Shown here one piece after another: positions 47,005 through 57,672 of a stretch of 64,000 bases of DNA. The notes below the pieces were generated by a model. It was not told the origin of the DNA, did not search any database, and saw only the letters and a list, made by a program, of their open reading frames with translations. Both the position numbers and the translations under genes were made by a program. The first letter of the stretch is position 1; every line of letters starts with the position of its first letter. This stretch comes from Jaltomata sinuosa (lineage: Eukaryota > Streptophyta > Magnoliopsida > Solanales > Solanaceae), in contig QJPP01000457.1 of NCBI GenBank assembly GCA_003996215.1, forward strand, positions 62,001-126,000. Direction: 5' to 3'.

Positions 47005-50000
47005 TCAAACTTCTTGCATTCTTGCAACTGAGTTATCATTCATTAGAGTCTTAGGAGTTATCATAGAAGTGTCGGTTATCAAATGCTCAATGAAAGCAAG
47101 CGAGTATGACCCGCACGCGGCAAATGTCTCATTCTTTGGAAGGTTCTGTTTTCGACCTTCAAAAGCCCATCGTTCGTTGAGAAATTTTTCCGGCAAGTGA
47201 TTCATTAGGCCACTTTGCTTCAACAACTTAGGGAACAACTCCAACAAACCCTCCATGAATATCAGAAATTGAAACTCTTCAAACACTGGTATGTTGCAGT
47301 CATAGACATTCATGACTCCCTCACTTATTTTGATCTCAACAATCACAAAATGCTTCTTCTCCAAATTCATTACTGCTATGATTCTCTTGGCCTCTCTCCA
47401 ATCCATGGCACCTGGATATGGTCTCTTTCCTCTGACATAGTCAATCATGTCATCATCCCATTCAAACTCAGCAAGTAACTCCTCTAATTTTTTTCCACCA
47501 GGAGTTGTTGCTTCTTCACTGAGTTTGTTGTACCGACAGAGGAAATTACCATAAAAATTGAGGTCCATTATTCTATCTCCAAGATCATAGAATTGAATGA
47601 ATTTTAGATGTATCTCCCGCATGAGAAGAAGAATTTCATCAACATACTGAAATAATATACAATTTATATAAGTTAGCAACTTATAATACTTGATAAGTTG
47701 CAGCAGATGAGTCATCTATTCCCATCTGTTGGATCAGATGACTCATCTGTTGCATGAAATCAAAATAGTAGGTCTACTGCTTTGATTTCATCCAACAGAT
47801 GGATCATCTGTTGGAACAGATGTCTTATATGTTGCAACAGATGAGTAATCTGTTGCAACATATGATCCATCTGTTGGATGAAATCAAAACAGTAGGTCAC
47901 TGCTTTGATTTCATCCAACAGATGGATCATATGTTGCAGCAGATTACTCATCTGTTGCAACATATAAGACATCTGTTCCAACAAATGGATCATCTAAATA
48001 AGCAGTACAAAATCATTAAATAAATAGAAGGTTAGTAAAAGTAACTTACCCAGTCCACATACCAAAACTTCATATCAGTCATGTTCTTGAAGTCTTGTGG
48101 ACCAAATTTATGCATGGAGTAAATTTCTGGGGCCTTTTTTGAATTCATCAGAGTTTTCAACTTTGCCTTTCTTGTGGCAGACACCAACTTGTAGACATTT
48201 ACCTTCTTCAGCTCTCCTTGCTCTCCTATGGCTCTTGGAACTTTCCCAACAGTGCAAGAAAGAGGAGTTGCAATTTTCCTTGATTTAATATCTGAAATTG
48301 CCTTGGAAATTGTTTTTTTTGTCCTCTTAATCTTAACCTGCAATGGAGTGAATGGCTCTGTAATCTTTCTTGATGGGATGACACCCCTTTTAGATGTCAA
48401 TTCCTTTACAGCATTAGTTAATCCCTTAAGAGCATCAATCACTCCATTGTGTTTTTCCTTGCACTCTTGGCATTTGCATGCAGAACAAGAGCTTGAAGAG
48501 GCAACACCACCAAACTGTCTACCTATGTTGTGTGGTAGATCTGTAGCATGCCTACTAAAAGGGGTATGTCTACCACCAAAGTCAGGGGTATGTCTACCAG
48601 TAAAGTCAGGGGTGTGTCCATCACCAAAGTCAGGGAGGTTTCCACCACCAAAATCAGCATCTTCAGTATGACCATAGTCATGGTCATTTCTTGGTTGAAA
48701 AATCATAAGAGGATCACCACCACCAACACCATCACCACCACCACCACCAACAGTAACAACAACACCATCACCACCAACACCAGCAGTATCAACAATAACC
48801 TCATCAAGAACCAAATCATCCTTCCCAAGTGTTTTTCTTCTGATGGCTGTTGCTCCGGCCAATTCTTTTTTTATCCTATTTACCTTAGGGTCTGGTAGAG
48901 TTTCCACAGACCCTAAAGTAACAAGGAATGGCATCTTTAACTCTCGATTAGTCGGGATAAGCCATGGATGCACAATCTAAAATCAACAATTAAATGTATT
49001 AAAATAATGTTTAACTCATAATTGAATTAATCTCTATAAAAGTAGACTTACTGCTTGCTCGGGTGGTTTGAAAAGATCAAGAACTTTTGCTTTTTTATCG
49101 TTCTTGACCGACAACCATCTCAGAATTCTAGGACTAGAAACCTCTTCTTGATAGTCCTTCACTTGTTGTCGGAGATAAGGAATGGCTTCAAATGCCCAAG
49201 CCTGTAAAAATTATGCTAAAAATTAAAAATATTATTCAATAAAAAAATTAAAACACAAAAATAAAATATTTACCATGAAAGCCCATGGAAAGCCATATAA
49301 GTTGACTGTCTTTGGCGTTAACGGAGTCAACAAATATTTGACAGTCATTATGAAGCTTTCACGACCCCAAGGGTAGTTATTGAATGCCTCCAGATCTTCC
49401 GAGAGCTTTATTAAACCAAGTGGTATGTTGTTGTTAACGTCTCTCGCCCAAAGAATAGTATGTACAAACCAAACCAAGCACAATGATTGCTTGTGCTTCT
49501 TTGAAAGCCTTTTACCTTCTAACTCTTGCAGTAAATTTACATTTTTGAAGCTTGAACCAACAAGGGACACCAAGTCATCACCATCAGTTGACTTGCCCTT
49601 TTGAATTTTCTTGACAGTCTTGGCTGCTGACTTAGATCCTCTTTTTGTTGTTGTCTTTGGTGTGCGGGGTGCTTTTTTTTGCGTAACAACAGGAATAGGT
49701 TGAGAAGGAGGATGACATTTTAGTCCAGTAACTATGGCAAACTCCTTCAACCCAAAACAAAGTGGCATGCCACAGTAGTTGATCCAGACTTCATCCATCT
49801 TATTATTGTTCTCATACATAAATCTACGTTTGAGAAGACCATACACCATGATCATTTGAAAACGAGCATTATTATCCTCTGGCAAATCAAGATATTGCCC
49901 AAAGCAGCTGTTTCTGAAATAATCATCCAATTTTTGTTCTTGAAGTATTTGTCTGAAGGTGTCAAAAGGTTTTCCCATGGTTGACTTTATCACACAATCA

Positions 50001-50482
50001 CCAGTTATATTTATGACATCACACTGCATTGTCACAGAACAATTATCAATACAGAATGTTTTGACACACTCTTCAGTGGAAGGACTGTTAGGATGAAGGT
50101 GTTCCTCTTCCTCATCTTCACTTTCATTATCTCCTCCTTCCTCTGATTCTACTTCATTATCTTCTCCATCCCTCTCTTTATCTACACCTTCTTCCTCTAT
50201 TGAGTTTTTATCTTCATCACTTTCTCCTTCCTCTTCCTCACTTCCTTCATATTCCTCACTTTCCTCATCTCCTTGTTCATCTTTACTTGAATCTCCAGAT
50301 TCTTGACTTTTTTCTATTTCCTTCTCTTTTTCTATATTTAAAGCTGATTGAGAAGAGATTTCTTCTTCTAATTGAGATACTGCTTGTATAGCAAGCTCTT
50401 TTAGTGGTGAATGTATCCTAGCTATTTTTCTTCTTCCTGTTTTTGGAGTTGATTCACTTCCTTTCCTTTTAGTGGGATCCAT
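47005..50482 (-). CDS. DUF1985 / Ulp1-like cysteine protease carried by the MULE, 975 aa
   Basis: Ulp1 (peptidase C48) enzymes cleave SUMO-type conjugates; for MULE-borne members the substrate is not known. Four coding exons on minus: 50482-49274, 49201-49052, 48976-48050, 47646-47005, with GT-AG introns of 72, 75 and 403 nt; each exon ends on a codon boundary, giving 975 codons without a stop. Order: basic N-terminus (KRKGSES...GRRK); very acidic 54-127; DUF1985-type domain about 140-400 with SCFGQYLDLP, YGLLKRRF and GLKEFAIVTGL; Gly/Val/Asp-rich region with repeated HTPDFGGR motifs and a CSACKCQEC cysteine cluster in exon 3; C48 catalytic domain in exon 4 with H861 (KKHFVIV), D878 (NVYDC) and C940 (FAACGSY), a Gln at about 930 preceding the Cys. 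The triad is complete, so activity is possible. ATG 50482 is four bases after a 5' UTR intron acceptor. Confidence 0.9.
47647..48049 (-). other. Third coding intron of the protease gene
   Basis: Donor GTAAGTTAC right after a Trp codon, acceptor ATTATTTCAG before Tyr-Val-Asp-Glu. At 403 nt it is much longer than the other two coding introns because it contains palindrome array 3. Confidence 0.85.
47698..47996. repeat. Palindrome array 3 (in the protease gene intron)
   Basis: CAACAGATG/CATCTGTTG half-sites with two hairpin motifs (47752-47793 and 47876-47916). The right half is a near inverted copy of the left half around 47895, so the whole intron segment could fold on itself. Confidence 0.9.
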
Positions 50483-50486
50483 TTAT

Positions 50487-52892
50487 CTACAAACAAGAGT
50501 AAAATAAAGGTCAATGATTGATTTGTGCATCATTAAAAAAAAAAGATAACAATGAATTTAAAATGTACAAATAATTGTTCCAACAGATGGGTCATATGTT
50601 GCAACATATGAGTCATATGTTGGAACAGATGACCCATCTGTTGGAACAGATGAACCATCTGTTGGATGAAATTAAAGCAGTAGCTACTGCTTTGATTTCA
50701 TCCAACAAATGAGTCATATGTTGCAACATATGACTCATATGTTGCAACATATGACTCATATGTTCCATCTGTTGAAGAGCAACACCATACAAGAACAACA
50801 ACACCAACATTTACCAATAAAACAATATCAATAACACCAACAAAATTCAATAAAATCAACAAAACAACAACACCACCAACATTTACCCATCTGTTCCAAC
50901 ATATGACTCATATGTGAGTCATCTGTTCCAACATATGAGTCATATGTTGCAACATATGACTTATATGTTGCAACATATGACTCATATGTTCCATCTGTTG
51001 AAGAGCAACACCATACAAGAACAACAACACCAACATTTACCAATAAAACAATATCAATAACACCAATAAAATTCAATAAAATCAACAAAACAACAACAAC
51101 ACCAACATTTACCCATCTGTTCCAACATATGAGTCATCTGTTCCAACATATGAGTCATCTGTTCCAACATATGAGTCATCTGTTCCAACATATGAGTCAT
51201 ATGTTGCAACATATGACTCATATGTTGCAACTGTTGAAGAGCAACACTATACAAGAACAACAACACCAACATTTACCAATAAAACAATATCAATAACACC
51301 AACAAAATTCAATAAAATCAACAAAACAACAACAACACCAACATTTACCCATCTGTTCCAACATATGACTCATATGTTCCATCTGTTGAAGAGCAACACC
51401 ATACAAGAACAACAACACCAACATTTACCAATAAAACAATATCAATAACACCAACAAAATTCAATAAAATCAACAAAACAACAACAACACCAATATTTAC
51501 CCATCTGTTCCAACATATGACTCATATGTGAGTCATCTGTTCCAACATATGAGTCATATATTGCAACATATGACTCATATGTTGCAACATATGACTCATA
51601 TGTTGCAACATATGACTCATATGTTCCATCTGTTGAAGAGCAACACCATACAAGAACAACAACACCAACATTTACCAATAAAACAATATCAATAACACCA
51701 ATAAAATTCAATAAAATCAACATAACAACAACAACACCAACATTTACCCATCTGTTCCAACATATGAGTCATCTGTTCCAACATATGAGTCATCTGTTCC
51801 AACATATGAGTCATCTGTTCCAACATATGAGTCATATGTTGCAACATATGACTCATATGTTGCAACTGTTGAAGAGCAACACCATACAAGAACAACAACA
51901 CCAACATTTACCAATAAAACAATATCAATAACACCAACAAAATTCAATAAAATCAACAAAACAACAACAACACCAACATTTACCCATCTGTTCCAACATA
52001 TGACTCATCTGTTCCAACATTTACCCATCTGTTCCAACATATGAGTCATCTGTTCCAACATATGAGTCATCTGTTCCAACATATGAGTCATATGTTGCAA
52101 CATATGACTCATATGTGAGTCATCTGTTCCAACATATGAGTCATATGTTGCAACATATGACTCATATGTGAGTCATCTGTTCCAACATATGAGTCATATG
52201 TTGCAACATATGACTCATATGTTCCATCTGTTGAAGAGCAACACCATACAAGAACAACAACACCAACATTTACCAATAAAACAATATCAATAACACCAAC
52301 AAAATTCAATAAAATCAACAAAACAACAACAACACCAACATTTACCAATACAACAACACCAATAACACCAACATAATGTTCAAGAACAAGAACAACAACA
52401 ACATTAACCCTAACTTTGAGGAGAATACTCAGTTCAAATCTTCTTCTTCTTAACTCAGTTCAAGTCCAGTCCTCTTATTCATTAACCAAAGCATTATTTT
52501 CAAAAAGCCTAACTTTTTGAGATGCAAGACCCTTCTACAACTGTAACAACAGATTCCAACAACAACAATAACAAAAAATTTACTTCTATCAAAAATAATA
52601 ACACAAGACAAGAACAACAACCAGACACAACAATGTTGAAGAACAAGAATAACAACAACAACAACAAAAATTTATATTTCACTGAAGATACACATACTAT
52701 TTTACAAATATACAATCATATCAAGTGTTAACAAATACCACAAATTAGGGTTTCTTTCATTTTTAAGCATAAAACAACAAAATCATCAACCCACAGTCCA
52801 GTTCTTCTTCTTTAATCAAAGCCCTAACTTTTTTAAAAACCCTAACTTCTCAACTTTTTGAACCAAATAAAAGAGAAGGCTGAGAGCTTTAC
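50487..52892 (-). other. 5' UTR intron of the protease gene
   Basis: Minus-strand donor TTTTCAG/GTAAAGC at 52892 and acceptor TTGTTTGTAG ending at 50487, just before ATAAATGG. Mirrors the 5' UTR intron of the transposase gene. It is 2.4 kb long and holds palindrome array 4. Splicing is inferred from the site sequences alone. Confidence 0.55.
50578..52228. repeat. Palindrome array 4 (in the protease 5' UTR intron)
   Basis: Blocks of CATATGASTCATATG-type palindromes with GTTGCAAC or TGTTCCAACA junctions alternate with a CAA-rich spacer that begins GTTGAAGAGCAACAC. That spacer start occurs at 50771, 50997, 51233, 51385, 51632, 51868 and 52230. The pairs 50997/51632 and 51233/51868 are both 635 bp apart, so a two-block unit of 635 bp was duplicated in tandem. 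One hairpin motif lies at 50664-50703. Confidence 0.93.
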
Positions 52893-53100
52893 CTGAAAAG
52901 AGAGAGAAAGAGCAAAGGTCGAGTGAAAAGAACAGAGAAGAAGAGCTTCAGTTGGAAGCAAATTCGCAGTTGAGTGAAGAGAAGAGAAGAGAGAATTTTT
53001 TTTGATCTCTTTTTTTTGATCGTTGGTTTAAGAGAGAGGAGAGGAAAAGAAAGAGGAATTGGGGGAGTTGAAAAGTTTCAAACTGTTTGGGTGTTTTTGT
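52360..53100 (-). promoter_or_regulatory. Leader and promoter side of the protease gene
   Basis: CAA-rich low-complexity stretches (52380-52680) lie at the 5' end of the intron. The presumed first exon is 52893 to about 53050, rich in CTCTTC on minus. No clear TATA box chosen. The adjacent terminal repeat begins at 53561. Confidence 0.3.
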
Positions 53101-53560
53101 ATTTTTAAAAAAATTAACAAGTTTTAAAAATGTTAGTTTAGCCCCCAATTAAATTAATCCTTATTTTAAGTGGTCTTTGACCTTGGGCTGGTCAAAGTGT
53201 CACCAAAATTAATATTGAAATTAAAGTGTCACCTTCCATTCAATTTTCTCTTGTTACTAAACATGGAGCTAGTATTTTTAAAGGCATCACATGTGTAGCT
53301 TAAAGTCTATACAATTGCTTGTCCTATTCCAAAACACCTACTTTTTTCAATTTCCTAATTTCATTTATCATGAGAATTAGAAAGTTGTGTTAAGAGGAGA
53401 AAACTAACCTGTTATTTTTCTTGAATCAATTATCATTTTACTTCATTATCATTAGTTTTGGGCTTGATATATCTGATGTTCACAAGAGTATTGCACATTT
53501 TAGATTCTCTCCATGCTTTGATCATCTTTTCTTGGCCAGAACCCCTAAACACAAACGTAT

Positions 53561-53818
53561 AAGGCGTCCATTCCCCAATGCCTTATAAGGCGTCCAACCC
53601 CCGACGCCTTGTCAGTGACCGAAAGGAAGGAAGGTGTGTGGTTGTCCACGCCTTACAAAGCGGGCAGTCACTCACGACGTCCCACATAATTGACGGCTGT
53701 TACCTTTTTGACTAAGGCGTGAACACCTCTACGTTTTTGCCCCTTTGGTCTATTTCTCTTTTTCACTTATCCCTTTGAAATTTTTGATAAAAAAAGTTGC
53801 CCTTTAGGCTTCGGACTC
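53561..53818 (-). repeat. Right terminal inverted repeat of the MULE
   Basis: Reverse strand starts GAGTCCGAAGCCTAAAGGG and follows the left repeat throughout, including the block TTCACGCCTTAGTCA and the palindrome core GCCTTATAAGGC (53580-53591). Confidence 0.9.
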
Positions 53819-53828
53819 TACAATTAAG
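53819..53828. other. Right target-site duplication of the MULE
   Basis: TACAATTAAG, identical to 39387-39396. Confidence 0.88.
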
Positions 53829-54835
53829 TTTCACAAATTGGTCTCATGCAAATCTTTTTAACTTGTACTAATAATAAATAAAAATAAACAAAGTCTTTTA
53901 ACAAATAAAGTTTTTTTTAAAATTATTTTTTTAAAAACAAAATTATGAGATTTAACTTATACTTATAAAAAATAATATACTCTCTGTATTAATTTAAGTG
54001 TCTTACTTAATTTTTTAAAAATAATTATATGATTCATTTTCTAAGACCACAAAAAATATAAGATTTAGCTTATGCTTACGAAAAAAAATTACACCCTCCG
54101 TATCAATTTAATTGTCCTGCTTTTTTTAAAAAAAATAATTATAATTATTTTTTAAGGCAATTACAAAAATATAAGATTTAGCTAAAAATGATATGACAAA
54201 ATAATATACCTTTGTATCCATCAATTTACGTGTCTTACTTTTAAAATTATTTTCTAATATAACAAAAATATAAGACTTAGCGTTTGCTTATTATAATTAT
54301 TTTCTAAAAATAAAAGTAAGACATTTAAATTGATACGAATGGGATGCCATTTCTCATAAGCATACACTAAATTTTATATTTTTTATTATCTTAGAAAATG
54401 AATTATGATAATTATTTTCTAGAAAGTAAGACACGTAAATTGATTGATACATAGGTATACTGTTTTTTCATATCATTTTAAGCTAAATCTTATATTTTTG
54501 TAATTGTCTTAGAAAATGATTATAATTATTTTCCTTTAAAAAAAAAGCAAGACAATTAAATTAATATGGAGGGTGTAATTTTCTTTCGTAAACATAAGCT
54601 AAATCTTATATTTTTTGTGGTCTTAGAAAATAAATCATATAATTATTTTCTAAAAAAGTAAAGTAAGAAACTTAATTAATATGGGGAGTATATTATTTTT
54701 CATAAGTATAAGTTAAATCTCATAATTTTTATTTTTTTAAAAACAATTTTACACAACTTTATTTGTTAAAAGACTTTGTTTATTTATATTTATTATTAGT
54801 AAAAGTTAAAAAGATTTGCATGAGACCAATTTGTG
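53829..54835. repeat. Large palindrome (inner part of the fold-back element)
   Basis: Arms of about 500 bp meet near 54330: CAAATTGGTCTCATGC at 53834 pairs with GCATGAGACCAATTTG at 54816. Each arm repeats a TACTCTCTGTATTAATTT and CACCCTCCGTATCAATTT motif like the ends of Stowaway MITEs, so the palindrome may have grown from MITE copies. Confidence 0.8.
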
Positions 54836-55030
54836 TGAAAATTAATTGTACAAATCATTGATTGCATAGCGCACTTGTTTAGTGCGTTATGTAATTTTAT
54901 TTTATTTTGAATTTTAAAAAAAAAAACTTGGGTAACGAAATTTTAACAGGCACGATTAATTGACTTTTATATAGCGCACTAAACTAGTGTGCTAAATATA
55001 ATTTTATTCCACTTTAGTTTTGTATTTGTA

Positions 55031-55932
55031 GACTATAAAATTCGAGTTGTAGAAAATAATAATTGAGATCGAAAATATCACAATAATCGTAGTATTTGAT
55101 TTGAATATATGAGTGTTACAATCTCTATTAATCCTCTAATTTGTCTTTCCAAGTATGTAAATTCAAGGGCCGTTGAGCTTGATCTTGAATTTGGTGGAAT
55201 TAATATTGACTTGTGAATTTGATGAGTTTGATCTTGACTTGTACTTGAATCCAAGGGCTTTTGAGCTTGATCTTGAACTGCTGGTCTTGATCTTGACTGT
55301 TGAATTCTTGAGCTTGTAGAGAAATTTGATGTGTTTGATCCACGAGCTCTCTCTAGCTTCTTGTTAGAATTCAGGTGTGTCCTCTGAATTATGAAGGACC
55401 CCTATTTATAGTTGTAGGAGGGAAGAATTATGGTAAGTACTATTCTTTCCGGCCAATCAGATTGAAGTGATGTGGCCATATTTGATTGGTCGGAACATGT
55501 CACTTGTACACGTGACATGTTTCCATTGATCTTAATTTGGCTTGTCATGCTACATCATTTTGACATATGGCATGATCTTATTGGTTCCTTTTCTTGACTT
55601 GGCATGCCATGTCATTCGATACGTGGTACCGAACTGGGCCTCTAGAATAAGATAATAACTTGGGCTTGGCAAAGTAGGCTCATCATTTGTAGCCCAAACT
55701 AATGGACTAGTTCAACTAAAATTGAACTTTAATTAAATTCATATTTGTTGGACTCAATTAATTAATTCAATTATATTAACTCATAGTATTTATTTGGACT
55801 AATATATTTTGAATTTAATATAAACCCGAATTTCTTATGAATTTATATTTAATAAAATTTCATTGTATACAATATTCTATTTGATCACTTTTTAACTTTT
55901 AGAATTAGATGTCATTTTGGTCCTGGATTCTA
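55031..55932 (-). mobile_element. LTR-like sequence, minus strand
   Basis: A TATA box on minus (CTATAAATAGGGG, about 55402-55414) and a downstream stretch with TTGATCTTGA repeated at least five times (55189-55300). The look is of an LTR of a small retroelement, but ends and partner were not found. Confidence 0.35.
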
Positions 55933-56630
55933 GAGGTGTGCGAAAATTGATTTAACCAATAAACTGAACCGATAAAAATATTATTAATTTATCGGTATCG
56001 GGTTATTGGGTTAACAATTTTATAAAAAAAAATATTGGGATATCGGTTCGATTTCGATTTTAAGGTTTTAGTTAATCGTCAAACCGATAACCCAATAATA
56101 TTATATTAAAACTATATTTTTATCCATAATTATATAATAGTTGCTTTAGATTTTAAATATATACCCTCTTATTTTTTTTGCATTTTATAGTTGTTATCTT
56201 AGTATTGTTGTTTTCTTTCTAAAGACATTGGTTTGGTGGGGTTCTACCTATCAGCGTTGTTTTTCTTTTTGAGAGATCGCTACCGTTGCTACTGCATTCA
56301 AGTTTGTTACTTAACAAGAAAGAAAATAAGATTATTTTATTAATAACGTATTTAAATTTGCTTATGGTTGTAATTTGTATAGACTTTTATGCATGAAGGT
56401 AGTGTATATATGTAGATAAAAATAAAAGAAAGAAAAAAAAATTATAGAAGCATTTTCTTATCGGTTAAACCAAAAACCGAATCATTAAGGATAAAAAATT
56501 AATTAACCGCAAATCGATAACGAATATCTTATTAGTTTGGTTATCAGTTTTACATGTTGACAAACCAAAAATCGATAAACCGAACCGATAATATATAAAA
56601 CCAAACCAAACCGATCGATGCGCACCCCTA
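55933..56630. mobile_element. hAT-like MITE
   Basis: Left end TAGAGGTGTGCG and right end CGCACCCCTA are inverted; subterminal ACCGATAA/TTATCGGT motifs recur in both arms. The flanking bases CTGGATTC and CCGAATT resemble an aged 8-bp duplication (two transitions). No ORF. Confidence 0.65.
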
Positions 56631-57247
56631 CCGAATTTGTCATGACCCAGACCGTCGTGAGTAGCACCTACCCAACCCCCGGATGAGCGAACCAGTAGAG
56701 TTCAACCCTTAGCCTAGAGTAATAGCCTAAAACCAGCAAATAGGAAATAAACTAGCAATTCTAATAAGCAAAGGTATTTTTATTGAAATAAAACTACGGA
56801 AATCCCACCTAGAATATGAAAGTCATCGTACCAAAACGCTACCAAATCTAGAGTGCGGGGATGCAACCCCAAAAATAATAATGAAATAATCTAAGCCCGA
56901 AACAAGTGGGCTACAACTCAGAAGATAGACACCAAGGCAGCTTGGTCGAACAACTCACCCTTGATATCTTGAACAGTCAGGCCTACAAGTGAGGTCATGC
57001 GTCAATTACCGGACGATTTCCTGTACTCACAAAAAAAATAAGCAAGTGTAGTATCAGTGCACAACTACCGTGTACTGGTAGGATCATCAGCCAATTTACA
57101 GATAAACATTGTATGAATAGTACAAAAAATTAAGTAAAGGTACAGAAAGACACATAATCCAGTCCACAAATAATCCTAGATTATAAGTCTCCCCTTAACT
57201 TGACCCTACATGCCATCCCTTTTATACGAAAATAATGTAAACAACCA

Positions 57248-57249
57248 CC

Positions 57250-57309
<60 letters not shown>
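57248..57309. repeat. TA microsatellite in the D LTR
   Basis: Uninterrupted TA dinucleotides for about 60 bp. Absent from the B LTRs at the equivalent place. Confidence 0.95.
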
Positions 57310-57312
<3 letters not shown>

Positions 57313-57524
57313 GGACCCACCCTGGGATCAACAATACCTAAGTGTTAACCATTCATCTCGGTCTACACCAAGACCAATTCAACAAAATAAACAGGATTCC
57401 CGGCCCTTCAAGGACCATAAGCAGATATCACAACTCAATAACACAACCCGGTCCACTCATGGAACCAATAACAAGCAACACAATGCAACAATATCAATGC
57501 AATAATGCAGTAAAGTAAATCCGT

Positions 57525-57672
57525 ACCAGGCATGGTACCCGAGACAACTGTTAGTATTCTCGTACCAGGCGTGGTACCCGAGTCAACCGTTAGTATATTC
57601 ATACCAGGCGTGGTACCCGAGCCAACCGTTAGTATATTTTTGTACCAGGCATGGTACCCGAGTCAACCAAAT
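57525..57672 (-). repeat. GGTACC minisatellite in the D LTR
   Basis: Four copies of a unit of about 46 bp with the core GTACCAGGCGTGGTACCCGA and a CAACCGTTAGTATATT linker. The same array, decayed, is in both LTRs of B. Confidence 0.88.

Larger units (their letters stand above)
39397..53818. mobile_element. Mutator-like element (MULE) with transposase and Ulp1-like protease genes
   Basis: 14,422-bp element bounded by a 10-bp duplication and by inverted repeats of about 260 bp. It carries a spliced MULE transposase gene on plus (41345-43683) and a spliced DUF1985/Ulp1-like gene on minus (50482-47005), arranged tail to tail. MULEs carrying Ulp1-like protease genes are known in plants as KAONASHI-type elements. 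Both reading frames are uninterrupted after splicing, so the element could be autonomous. Four palindrome arrays fill its introns and its central spacer. A solo LTR fragment (about 44425-44975) and a MITE-like block (39830-40220) have been added inside. Confidence 0.9.
39191..55030. mobile_element. Long fold-back element split by the MULE
   Basis: Outer arms 39191-39396 and about 54836-55030 are inverted copies (for example ACAGGCACCATTAAT against GTGCCTGTTAAAAT), and 53829-54330 pairs with 54330-54835. Removing the MULE and one target duplication joins 39396 to 53829 and gives one continuous palindrome of roughly 1.4 kb. It includes the motif pair GCGCACTAA/TTAGTGCGC. No coding capacity. Confidence 0.65.
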
